NCBI GenBank assembly: GCA_947172415.1
Contig: OX359202.1
Coordinates: forward strand, 5,938,899-6,002,898
Direction of reading: 5' to 3'
Source of the DNA: Chondrosia reniformis
Taxonomy: Eukaryota; Porifera; Demospongiae; Chondrillida; Chondrillidae
Length of the DNA stretch: 64,000 nucleotides
Below are positions 37,935 to 49,491 of this stretch, piece after piece. The notes under the pieces were generated by a model that worked only from the letters and a program-made list of their open reading frames with translations, searched no databases and was not told where the DNA came from. The position numbers were made by a program, and so were the translations under genes. The stretch's first letter is position 1; each line of letters starts with the position of its first letter.

Positions 37935-40900
37935 CTATTCTGGTACAGGCTCAACCTGTTCCATAGAAACAGCACCCACTGGTGTGGCCTCTTTAAAAGG
38001 AGAAGGCTCAGGGTTGTGATGCTTCACCTCACGGCAATTCATTTCCCACTCTCCCCTATACTCCTTCACTTTCTCATGAGATGTCCAGGCATCTCCTTCA
38101 GAGAGTATCCTTATCTGACGAATGTAGCAGGCTTTGAGGGCTTCCCACAAAATAACAGTCCCAGCAGGAGGTTTAGAATCTTTCTTTGAAGGTCCAGGAT
38201 CTTCCTTGGTAGCTGCTTGCATTGGGTCCTCATTGAATCCTTCCAAGTAATCATCTTGCATGTATCCCTTTCCTCCACTGACAACCATGCAGTCTTCACT
38301 TCCACAAGGACCAGAGGCTGGTATGACTTCCAGGAAACTAACATAGTTTCTATATGGTTGTAAACAGAGTAGGAATTCCTTCTCCTCAGAGAATAAAAGA
38401 ATGTGTCCACTGGCCATTCCACACCAAATTGTATCAAGGGCTGGACACATAGCTGTGATAACTGTGTCTGTGTGGTTTATTTTAGGCTCTAGTTCAAGTA
38501 GCTGGTCGCTTAAATTGAGGAAAAACTTAAGGTTTTTGTCTGTGGTTGACCAAGCACAGAGTGAGAATCCTCCCAAATGAACACTCCAAAGAATGGTCTT
38601 CTTCTCATTCAATTTGAGTTGACCAATATAGCCTTTTACACCTTCTGGCATACTTAACGAACTCTTTATTTCCAAGTTATTCAGTTCACAGAGAAGAATC
38701 TGCTTTGTATGGGAGACCCAGAGATGGGATGGTGTCACAGCAAGGCCTTCAATGCAGTTCTCTGTGAGGTATCTTCTTTCTGGTTTCTCATCCGAGCTCA
38801 CAGCTGTTAACGATAGCTTGTACATGAATACGTAACCTTCCATTGTCCCCAGAAAGATATGTGAGTCGTTGCTAGTGATGCAAGAGACAGTTGTATCTCT
38901 CATGCCAACACGGTGCACTAAATTGTGGGTGGTTGCATTGTAGATGTCTACAACTCCAAATTCTAAACCAGACCTGGATGCTACCCACACATTGTTTCCA
39001 CAGTTGACCAAACAGCGCACCTGATTATCCTCAATCTTGTGATGTTTCACACGAGTCATGTTGCTGGCTTCAAAAATGGAGATCTCTGCACCACGAACGT
39101 TGTCACTACAAATCCACAGCTCAACAGAAGGAGGATCATTATATGCACCTCCCCTCATTGTGGCCTTTTCAGGTACAGAAATGTAACAGCAAGCTGCACG
39201 GAGGGAGTATTCACTTTCAACATGCTGAATCCCCATTAAAAGCTGAGCTCTTGGTTTGGACAGATTTTTTCTGATTTCAGTAGTTTGCGGTCGATCTGAT
39301 GGATCTTTCTTCCAGCAACGCCTCATCAATTGGGTCAGGTAGTGCAATCCAGTTTTAGATACAGGGTAGTCATTCAATCTAGGTCTTTTACCTGCTGCTA
39401 CTGCACCACTAATATTTATAGGCTTTGTATCAAAAAATGGATGTTCCCTTGTGATCATCTCGTACAAGGTCATGGCAAAAGAAAAAATGTCTGCCTGACA
39501 GTCATATGTGGCATGCCCACTAGCCCCAACGTAGGAAACTTCAGGTGCTGTGTATCCAACTGTACCATGAGTACCTCGGATACCAATAGGGGCAGACATG
39601 GCAGTGATTCCAAAGTCTGTGAGCTTACAGTTAATGAGATCGTCCAGCCCTAGCGACCACAGTAGGACATTGGCACTCTTCAGATCACGATAAATGAAAG
39701 AGAGTTTATGGAGACATTCAAGGGCTGAAGCAATTTGAGTGGCAATTCTGAAGAGAACTACTCGGGAAATTGCATCTTTCTTCTTCAAGAGTGGGTTATC
39801 TAAAGATCCCATTGGAGCTTCCTCCATGACAAGGGCTGGGTATGGAAACACTAACACACCCACCATGCTAACTCGGGAAGGATGGAAGTTTTGATGCAAA
39901 ACTTGAGCTTCATTTCGCAACTGAATCAACCCATCTAAAGGATCTTTCATGCTATCTGAGGCAAACAGCTTAATGGCCACAGATCGATTGCGACACCTAC
40001 CTCTGTATACTGTACTATACCCTCCCTTTCCCAAACTGTGAGACTCATCTCTCTCAAAATGCAGCTCATTCTCTTCCAAAAGGAACTCTTCATTGATGTC
40101 AGCAAGAAGTAGATCTGGTGCTAGCTCAACCAGACTCACGGCATGGCCCTTTGGGCAAGGAACATGGGTTTCTTTCTTGTTAAGGTACTCTACAAGATCT
40201 GTCTTGTTGAATGTGTGGGGAGGATTTATCTTCTTAACCAGGCACTGATGGCATACAGTTATCTGCTGTAGACCTCCGTTTCCTGTTAAGCCTTTATGGC
40301 CTGGATACCAACTGTCAATCAGATTGGTGACAAGATCTACAACTTGACCATAAACCTGACGACCTTCTACACTTCTGGTAACAGTAATGTTGACCCCATA
40401 TTTGTCTGGACCAACAGAGCCTTGTGCTTCTTGAACACAGAAATATAGAGAAGGGTTGTTGTAGCAAATGCCAGTTCTCCAATACTTGAGGACTGTGTCA
40501 CCTGATTCGATGACAGGTTCACTTAGTGGAGACACAATCTGTGGACTTGATATAGTTGGTTTAGGGGGCTCATTTTCATGTACCTCACTTGAAATGAGGT
40601 TGTTGACATCTTCTGTTGACAAGTATGAACAACTGGTATGGGATCTGGTAAGCACCTTCTCTTTGTAAGAAGGAGACAGTGATGAGTCTGGGGAGTTTAG
40701 TAGAGAATTAGAGCCTGCTGTTTTCTTTCTTTTAGACAGCCTCTCTGTGATCACTTGAGGGATGAACTTGGATATCCCACTTGAGGTAATTGATTCTGAT
40801 TCAGTTACTGGCTCTTCAGAAGGGGAGTCCCCTTGTGTAGTTGGCTGTTCCAAGAGCTCCTTGATGCACGGTATTGCATGCATGATTCTTGCCAGGAGTC

Positions 40901-43900
40901 TACTCCAGTAGCCTGGTGGGGATGGCACAGAAAATAAAATGTACCGCTGGCTATACACCTCATCATTTGGAGGACTGATGTCAGCTGGCTTTTGGGAAGG
41001 AAGCATTGATGGAATCAAAATGCGACTTTTTTTGTGGTCAAGTGGCAAGGTTATCTCAAAGCGGTCCATGAGAACAAGGTACTGTTCCAGGTACTTGGTG
41101 GAAAACTGCTTCCCTTTATAGAGGAGCGGAAGAGCTGTTCTCTGAATGATACCGTTGTTAATGTACGGATTCTTCTCATGAATTGTGACAACTGTGGACA
41201 TCATGTCACAAAGCCAGCGTGGGTCAACAAAGTACAGATCATCGAGGTTGTTCTTACGATCGTCATAGTGCAGCAAGGACCCAACTTCATGAAGAAACAA
41301 GGTGACAGTCTTTATTTCTTCATCTGACACAATGTCTGCCAGTTTACGGTTCTGTACCATCTCCTTGAACTCTTGGAAATGCATGATGGGTGACTGCTTT
41401 CCCTTGGATACTTCATTTTTGATCTCAGTAAGTCTGGTGTCAAGGGCGTGGTAACTGGCCGGAATGGACCGTCCCATTACTTTATCTCCCTTGATCTCAT
41501 ATGCCTCTGCTTCTTCATAGATGACCTTTTTCAGGTTTTCCAGATTATCTTGTTTTCCGTGAAGTCCAACAAAAGTCACTCGTTGCACTGTTGAGTGAAA
41601 AGAGTTACATTTGTTATAAATGAACAATCACTTTGAACATGAAAGCTACATTTCTCTACTTCTATATTGAATTATAATCCCAATGAATACAAAGTTTACA
41701 AGGCCATCCTCCCAAAAGGCACCTACTTCAAAGGTTATTTCTCCCATCATTACTATTAGCATTCAAACAAGGTGGATCCTACTATGTGATAGTTACATGT
41801 CCTATTGGATCTGAGGAACCAAGGTATTACATCAGTTTCACTGTATATGTAGATGTCTTATAAATGATGCTGTATCCCCTTTATGAGTATACAAGTTTAC
41901 ATTCTATAAGCTGGTAATTCAAGACCAGTGAAGCTCAGTGGAAAGATGGTAAATAGCAACTCAAACAACGGTAATCCTATTCCTCTTTGAATGCACTGCT
42001 CTTACATACGTACGTACCTTGGAGTTTCTTGTTTCCATATTCTCCTGCCAAATCTGCCACTTTCTGAAGGAGCATCTGTGCCTTTCCTCCTGGTTCTCTG
42101 TCAGCCTCAGGAACTTTATCATAGAAGGTGGCCACAATGATAACTCTGGAATTGGGTGCTCGGAGAGCTATGTTGTCCAGCCATGGTTTCAGTTCAGCTA
42201 CTCCCTCCTCGCCATGGGTGATGTTCCAGACAAGGAGATACAGAGAGCGCTCTGTCAGGAAGCACTGATGAGTTGCATAATACTCCTCCTGGCCTCCAAA
42301 ATCCCAAATGTTGAATGTAAATGACTGCTTTCCAAAGCGAGGCGTGAATTTCCATTCACTGACATCAATACCAACAGTAGATTGGTTGTCACTCTCTCTG
42401 ACATTCTTTCCTTGGAGTCGAGCAACAAGGGTTGTCTTGCCTCTCTCCTGTTTTCCAACCAGAACAAGTTTCATGCGATAGTACCCTCTAGTGCTGCGCA
42501 GCTTGGAATTCAGATAGGTAATACAGTGCTTGGCATTGGATCGAACACTTCTCGGAGGATCTTTGATATTATTTAAACCTTCTAAGTTCAATTCAGTTAG
42601 TTTTTGCAACCTTCCCATGTCAATAGGAAGATTCGAGATACCTAGATTCTTACTCAGCTCAAGGCACTGAAGGTTAGTTAAGAAGCAGACACACAGTGGC
42701 ACCTGGCGGAACTTGTTGTAGCTGAGACTTAGCCTTTTCAGGTTGGGTGCCTCACAGTACTGAGGCAAAGTGGTAAGCTCGTTGTGGGAAAGATCCAATA
42801 TGGTGAGGCAGGACGCCCACTCATGTACCTCTGGGATCTCAACAAGCTTGTTGTTTGAGAGGTTCAGCTCTGTGATGCAAGGCAATTCTAGCAAACAGCG
42901 AGGAATCTCCTTGAGGAAATTATTGGACAGATTCAACCAAGTGAGGTTCTTGAGGTAGCTGCCCATCTGACGAGGAACAGAGGTGAAATCATTATGGGCC
43001 AGTTGTAGCTGTTTAACCCACTGAATGCGCTTCAGCCAGCTTATTTCCAACTCTTTCAGACGCAGGCCATACCAATCAACCCCACCTGAATCCTTGTAGA
43101 TTTTTGTCCTCATCAGAAACTCTTTTAAAACTTCAGGGCTTTTCTTACGTCGAGCCACATCTACTGCCACTGTAGTGGAAACCTCACCTCTTTGAACTGC
43201 TGCCTGAATGTCTGGGAAATCTGGTTCCTTTAAGGCTGGTACATTGTATCCCAGGCAATACTCCCCATACATGGTCAACACTAGCTGGTAGTCGTTGTCA
43301 TAAGCAGCCTGCACAAACATAAGCATGGCCGTGACTGCATGAGCTCTAACGTTTTTTGCCTTGGCCAAAGCTTTCTTGATATCCAAGGTGTCCCTGCCTT
43401 TGATGATTAACTTGCCAACATTCATCCCATTGTCTCTTTCGATGGCAATTATCAGTGCATCCTGCAGGCAGTGCTCCTCAAAGGAATCAATTGGGTAATG
43501 CAGCAGGTCCTGTAGCTTGGGAGAATTGGTCTCCACAGCTTTGATAACAGCTAAGGAAAGAGAAAGAAATAGTAACAGAAAGTTTCAGCCAAAAATAGAC
43601 TTGTTTCCATATTTGGGTGTAGTGGAGGGAGGGTTATGGGCCAAAGCCCTAGTCCCATATTTTTGTTATATATACTACATACAATGTTTTGATATGACTG
43701 TAAAATATATATGAACTACATATGAAATTATAAAACAGGTCTATATTGTCCCTCAAACATAAATGATTATCTACAGTACTACTCTGGACAGTCTATTTAC
43801 CTGCTGACTTTAGAGCTCTGACTATGTTTGTTCTAGCACCAAGCTCCGCCATTTTTATGAGAGTCATGCCGGACTCATCTTGAGCATTAATGTCAGCTTC

Positions 43901-45436
43901 ATGTTGTATAAGCACCTGGACACACTCGGAGTGTCCACTGGAAACAGCCAAATGTAGAGGAGTACACCTTCTCTTATCCTTAGAATTAACACAGCCCCCA
44001 AATCCAATCAGCAGCTCAAGGATTGTAGCGTGTCCACTGTCAGCAGCCACGTGTAATGGAGTGGAATCCGAAGGTCCCAATCTAGATTGCAGAAGCACAC
44101 TTGGGTCGCTTCCCATGTCAGTCATGTCGTTCAATAATTGTCTTGCTCTGTCATAGTTGCCATTTTGACAGTATTTGTGCAACATCTGAACATCAAAGTC
44201 AGTCAAAGGAAAGGTCTCATTGAGTGCATCATTATAATCACCTCCTATATTTTCTGGAGAGCTACCATCATTACTTTTCATCTGATTAATTTGAGCAGAA
44301 AGCTTTAAATTATTTTTTCTCTGCCCCAAACTTAGTTGCCTATATTTTAGGTAATCAGACTGGTGTTCTTTTCTTTCTTCCTGAAGCTTTTCCTGAAGTT
44401 CTTCATTTAACTGCACTAGACTATCCACCTGTTGCTCTAAGTGGGCCTTCTCATTCTTCAGCACCACCTTATCCCGCTCAAGGATGGATTTGTCTTCCCG
44501 CTCTTTGGAGATTTGCGATTCAATCCGATGAACCCAAGTACATGCTGTAGGGTCATCTCTCTTGAGTTTGGTCTCTATTTCTCTCATGGCTGATACGAGC
44601 TCAAGGCTGGAAGGACGTGGATCAGAGAGGTCTGACAGACACGCTTCAGTGATGCCCAAAAATAGACACTTCTCTCTGTCATTGAACATGTCGATTTGAG
44701 CTTTTCTGCGCTGAAACTCGGACAAAGGTATCGTTTTTCCATCTTTGTACATCTTTGGTCCGCACGGATCAGGCCATTGATGCGTCAATGTAGTCGCAAT
44801 ACAATTGCCGTAAGAGAAAACATCTAATTTTTCATCATATTTCAGTGGCCTAGATAAAGCCTCAGGAGGCATAAAGACAGGTGTTCCTTTAATTGACGAT
44901 TGTCGCGTTAAATTTGATCGGTCTATAGCTCGGGTCATGCCAAAATCCGTAATTTTCGTTATATATGTGTACTTGTTAAGCAAAATGTTGTTTGGACTCA
45001 AGTCGTGATGAACTAGCGGCTCTGGATGGAAGCTGTGCAAGTAGGTCAACCCCTGCACAACTTGCTGCAAGACTCGAACTTTGTCTAGGAGGAGAAAATC
45101 TTCCTTGCCACGGTCTTCCAAATGTCGACGAAGGGATGTATCCATCTTCTCCACTACAAATATAGGAACGCGACTCTCCTTTGGGTAGTAGTTACCAAGA
45201 AACTGACAAATGTTGGGGTGTCTTAAGAGAGACCATATCTGACATTCCTTTAAGAAGTCTTGGAGGAATTTTTCAAGGTCTGATGGTTGTAGCGTTTGAA
45301 GGAAAATTTGGTGCATTCTCTTCGCGGCACATATCGTACCGCACCATTCTGCTTCGATCACTTCTCCGTATGCTCCGCTACCGAGGTATCTGTCGTTTAA
45401 AAGGTGAACTTCTGATATCCCAAGAGCGCGATCCAT
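37935..45436 (-). CDS. LRRK-like ROCO protein with an additional N-terminal kinase (two-kinase ROCO)
   Basis: Three coding exons: 43801-45436, 42018-43550, 37935-41587. Both introns are phase 1 and keep one frame, giving 2273 residues. Exon 1 holds a complete kinase (GSGAYG 19-24, Lys39, HHDLSPNN 143-150, DFG 164-166, PPE 190-192), a coiled coil (about 300-390) and ankyrin repeats (about 420-545). Exon 2 holds a helical lead-in, leucine-rich repeats (about 725-850) and a Roc GTPase (P-loop GKQERGKTT, DFGGQEEYYATHQ). Exon 3 holds COR, a second kinase (about 1565-1830: GKGGYSTVYRG, AIKLF, YRDLKSANVLL, DFGITA, GTVGYTAPEV) and a WD40-like region (about 1850-2210). The YRDLK and APEV motifs are LRRK-like; LRRK1 has ANK-LRR-Roc-COR-kinase-WD40 but no N-terminal kinase. 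Exon 2 has no ATG near its start, so it is unlikely to begin a gene. The alternative is that exon 1 ends at its own TAG (43793-43795, just past the donor) as a separate kinase-ankyrin gene. Likely a cytosolic signalling scaffold; substrates are unknown. Confidence 0.85.
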
Positions 45437-45845
45437 AGCTGGAGCACTACAGTAGAAGCATAGATCTTATATACTTACGTAAGTATATAAGATCTATGGT
45501 AGAAGGGTCTGTCAGTCATGTGCTCCCAGTCCTCCAAGATGAAAGATTATCAAAGATCAGAGACAGCTGTTTTGCTTTCCTTTGGCTCTTCAGTGCGGTA
45601 CAGTTTGGTCGTTGATATGGATGACATTAAATGTACATTACATTACAGCAACAGTAAATATAATAAAATTAAAATGAAATGCTGATTAATGCAGCACAAA
45701 ATAGTCAAGGATTAAGCGCTGTGTGTAGGTATGATACAATAAGTATACAGTATACATATATAATAATAATAATATTATTATATATGTACATATGGTGTGC
45801 TAATGACTACAAAACCCTGGAAAAGGGTGAAAGTTATTACAGAAT
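45437..45845. other. Intergenic spacer between the LRRK-like gene and the first ATG8 gene
   Basis: This 409-bp gap holds the LRRK-like promoter/5' UTR, including the perfect palindrome at 45459-45498, and the 3' flank of the ATG8 gene with a second AT-rich palindromic tract (TATATAATAATAATAATATT and its continuation) near 45756-45790. No gene was seen. Confidence 0.6.
45459..45498. repeat. Perfect 40-bp palindrome 22 bp upstream of the LRRK-like start codon
   Basis: The sequence is its own reverse complement over 40 bp, centred between 45478 and 45479 on TTACGTAA; the next base on each side does not pair. It contains AGATCT near both ends and TATATACTTACGTAAGTATA in the middle. In RNA it would fold into a strong hairpin if it falls in the 5' UTR; as DNA it could be a binding or recombination site. 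Function is not shown. Confidence 0.9.
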
Positions 45846-46479
45846 TTAGCCAAAGAATTCTTGGGATGCATACACCATATACAGAAAGCCATCCGGATCC
45901 TTTTCAGTTGTATACACTTGTCCAATCTGATTGGTCAGACCAGACATGTTTTTTCCATTAACAAGAAGGTAGAAAGCTTGAGAATTGCGAAGAGACATTC
46001 GATTCCTAAAGCAACAGCAAAGAAGAAGAATGTCACATTCCTGTTACACTGAAATTGATATTCCTGTGGTCAAAATGTCAATGGTACATTATACAAAGTA
46101 CAGTACGTATGTGCAGCATACCTAATGATTGTCAAGAACTGTCCCATTGATAATTCTTCTGGTACAAGGAACTTGGTTTTGTCAAGAACAGGTAGATCCT
46201 TCTCCTTTGCATACCTCTCCACAATCACCTTGCAAAGAAAAGGTGAGAAGATGAACACAAAACAGGCACATTGTCCCAGTCAGAACAGGTACCACATTCA
46301 ATGAATACATGGGTCAATGACCACAGTAAGTGGTAACAAATTCTAGGAAGAAAGACATGTAAGAATGGCTACAAATGGGCCACTATACTGTTTCACTTAA
46401 AGGCTAATTACCTCATTAGCATCCCCCTTCGTTGGTTGGTACAGTACATCCCACTTTAAGTGGCTTACAAATTTTGCAT

Positions 46480-46521
<42 letters not shown>

Positions 46522-47963
46522 GGTCCCTGTGCACAAGAAGAAGGACAGGAAGATATGCGACAACTACCGTGGCATATCACTACTCAGCATTCCGGGAAAG
46601 GTGCTCTCTCTAGTGCTACTGGACAGACTGGAAACCATCATTGACCTGCAACTGATGGAAGCACAGTGTGGCTTTCGGAAGGGACGAGGCACAGTCGACC
46701 AAATCTGGGCTACACGCCAGATCATAGAGAGAGCAACCGAGTACCAGGGTACTGTTCACCTTTGTTTTGTGGACCTCACGAAGGCCTATGACTCCGTGGA
46801 CCGCTCAGCCCTTATCACCATCCTGAAGCAATACCGAGTTCCTCAACAGCTGATCGACATCATCCAGGAGCTGTACACTGGGACATGGTGCTGTGTGAGA
46901 ACGGCAGAAGGAACATCAGACGACTTTGAGGTGAAGACTGGAGTCAGACAAGGCTGCATACTGTCTCCTCTCCTGTTCAACTGCTTCATGGACAGGATTT
47001 TAAGGGAAGCCATGGAGATGACTGGAGGAGGTCTGCATGTTGAGTACACCACCAGCAGAGGTCTGTTCCTATCATACAGGGACAAGACCCCGTTGACCAC
47101 CTGCATCCAGAATGCCCAGTATGCAGACGACCTGACCCTAGTGGCAGAGAACAGAAAGGAGCTACAGCAGATGCTGGATGACCTTGACAGAGCTTGCACC
47201 CAATGGGGAATGACGATCAGTGGGGACAAGACCAAAGTGCTCAACATTGGGGAAACACCAGGAGACCACCCAGCCATCACACTGAAAGGCCAGGCACTTG
47301 AGGAAGTGGACTCCTTCTCTTACCTGGGAAGTGAGGTAGAGCAGACGAGTAGGGTGGAGAAAGATGTGAAGATCAGAATTGAGAAGGCAGCCACCATCTA
47401 TCAAATGTGGAGAAGGAAGGTGTTCAAGAGTCGAAACCTCAGCAGAAGAACCAAAGTGCAGGTCTTTCGGACAATGGTCATGTCAGTGCTCCTCTATGGG
47501 GCAGAGACCTGGTCGGTAACCCAGCAAGACATCAGGAGACTGAAGACGTTCCAGATGAGATGCCTTCGGGACATCGTGGGTGTGACTCTGTGGGATATGC
47601 GGCGCAATGTTGACATACTAGAGGAGACTGGAGAGCTGCCAATCAAAGAGCAACTGAGACTGAAGAGGCTCCAGTGGTTTGGGCACCTGCAGAGGATGCC
47701 AGACCATCGACCACAGAAGCAACTGCTGCGGTGCAGACTGAGAGGAAAGAAGAGGAGGCCGGGAGGGACTTGCTTGCGGTGGGTGGATGTCATCAGCAGA
47801 AACCTAACTGAGATCCCAGAATGGCAAGAAGTGGTGACAGACAGAAGTGCATGGCGAAATGCTATCCACCAGCCCAGGTCAACCCAATCCTAATTCGTGA
47901 CGAAGTGTAACAACTTGATCCTGCCCAACGTCCATGAGGACAAGGAGTAAAGAAGAAGAAGAA

Positions 47964-47994
<31 letters not shown>

Positions 47995-48784
47995 TTGGAC
48001 CCAAATATCTCAGTTGTCCAAACACTGTATGCAGTCATGTGACTGTCATGTGATATTATAAATAAAGTCTCTGTTCACTTACTGGCACTTTATTGGGAAA
48101 CTTTTGTCTAATACTTGCCACCTCAGCTTGTCGATTTTCTACATATTTTAAATTGAAATCAATTACAGCAGTACGTATAGCCATTTTGTTTTCTTTAATA
48201 AAAATTCCCTTGACTGTGCGAGTCCCTTCCACAAGAAGTACAAAAACAAAACAGAATACATTAGAAAATGGATATGAAAATTCTCACTCAAAAATCGCAC
48301 ATTACAGTAACTGCAGATCTGTGTGATTAAAAGACATATATTGGGCTGTACTGGTATTCGTCATTAAACATATCCAATTGATCGATAACTTGTATCTTTT
48401 CCATAATTTTATACATACAATAAGACATACTTTTCTTAGCGTCGTGTCGATGCCAACCATGTCGTTAGGAAAATGGTGTTTAAATTATTCGTGCAACTAA
48501 GCTGTGTCTACGTATAAAGATACTCCCGTTAGAGACATTCTTGCTGAATATTATCTATCTATCTATAATGATACTTTCGCGTGAGCTGGTCGTGTTTTTA
48601 GTCTGGGAACATAACTATTTGACTGACTGGTCGAGGGTATATACCCATTGTAATAAGCGTTGATGTACCAAAATTGCACTCTACCGCCGTCTTAATTCTC
48701 TAACATAACGTGATACTCACTGACTGACTTACCAAAGCCCTTTCGCTGTTTAAAGGAGCCACGAACCCCTGCTTGTTCCGTCAT
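45846..48784 (-). CDS. ATG8 / LC3-type ubiquitin-like autophagy protein, ending at the lipidation glycine (copy A)
   Basis: Exons 48733-48784, 48083-48138, 46122-46228, 45846-46005 (phases 1, 0, 2) give 124 residues. ATG8 proteins are joined to phosphatidylethanolamine through a C-terminal glycine and build autophagosomes (family knowledge). Hallmarks: SFKQRKGF at the N terminus, [53 protein letters not shown] and the end FFG-stop. SFKQRKGF and YASQE resemble LC3 more than GABARAP. The glycine is the last residue, so the usual tail cut off by ATG4 is absent. The second intron holds a truncated LINE (46518-47964) on the opposite strand. It lies 157 bp downstream of copy B's stop and is transcribed toward the LRRK-like gene. 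Confidence 0.93.
46482..46517. repeat. (GT)n microsatellite, left flank of the LINE insertion
   Basis: About 18 GT units end exactly where the retrotransposon coding sequence begins. A matching (GT)n tract, 47965-47991, lies at the other end, so the element appears to have landed inside a GT microsatellite. Confidence 0.9.
46518..47964 (+). mobile_element. 5'-truncated non-LTR retrotransposon (LINE) with open reverse-transcriptase frame
   Basis: An uninterrupted frame runs to the stop at 47891-47893. It begins inside the protein at [11 protein letters not shown]; the endonuclease and N terminus are missing. Reverse-transcriptase blocks in order: [34 protein letters not shown] (motif A), [14 protein letters not shown] (motif B), QYADDLTLV (catalytic YADD), KTKVLNIG, then [16 protein letters not shown] and [12 protein letters not shown] with DRSAWRNAI near the end. 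The tail style recalls RTE/BovB-like elements, but the clade is uncertain. The element closes with a GAAGAAGAAGAAG tail and is bounded by (GT)n on both sides, so no distinct target duplication can be read. With no stop or frameshift over about 1.4 kb, it inserted recently. It lies in the second ATG8 copy A intron, opposite strand. Confidence 0.9.
47965..47991. repeat. (GT)n microsatellite, right flank of the LINE insertion
   Basis: About 13 TG units follow directly after the GAAGAAG tail of the LINE. Together with 46482-46517 it represents the split target microsatellite, or its duplication at insertion. Confidence 0.85.
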
Positions 48785-48941
48785 TTCCACTCTTGGAATA
48801 CTAGTAATTACAAGTCCTGCCTAACAAAACAAATTTGAAGTATCTTCCTGGTCACGAGAAAGAAAAGTCAGAAAGTTCTATATTTAGCCAATAATGACGT
48901 AATAAAAACATGATGCTGCAATCAATATTAGTCTGGCGCAG

Positions 48942-49457
48942 TTAGCCCATTCCTGGCTGTGAGGTATACACGATGTATAGAAAACCATCTTCGTCTTTCT
49001 CCGACCCATAAATTTGAACCATTGGCGTGGAGAGGACAACCAGACTTTTGTCATTTACTAGCAAGAAGAGAGTCTGATCTTCAGTAAGGGGGATTCCAAG
49101 ACGTTCTCTGCACAGGGAATATAAACACAGTCATGTGACAGTCATGTGACAGTGGTGTACAAACAAAAATGTGTTTTTGGAACATCCCTTCAAGCTTAAA
49201 ATAAATGATGCAACAAAGTCAAGAAGTAATTTCCAAACACTTAGATTTTTTACAAAGTATTTCTGTTAGCATATACATTGTACCAATCATTCAGTAATAT
49301 ACTGAAAATACTGGAGAGAAGGTATTCCATTGGTCAGTTTCCTTCTTGAATATATAGAAGATACATTTAAAAGAAAAGTTAGTTTCTACAGCAAATGCCA
49401 ACTCTAGGAAGAGAAGACTGTATTAGACGCTGATATGATATGATACCAATTATATTA

Positions 49458-49491
<34 letters not shown>

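Noticed and set aside
43793..43795. In-frame TAG that could end a separate kinase-ankyrin gene
   Set aside because: A GTAAAT donor lies just before it, the splice into exon 2 is in phase, and exon 2 lacks a start codon. Kept as the main alternative rather than the call.
46843..47793. Minus-strand open frames inside the LINE
   Set aside because: Shadows of the intact reverse-transcriptase frame on the plus strand.
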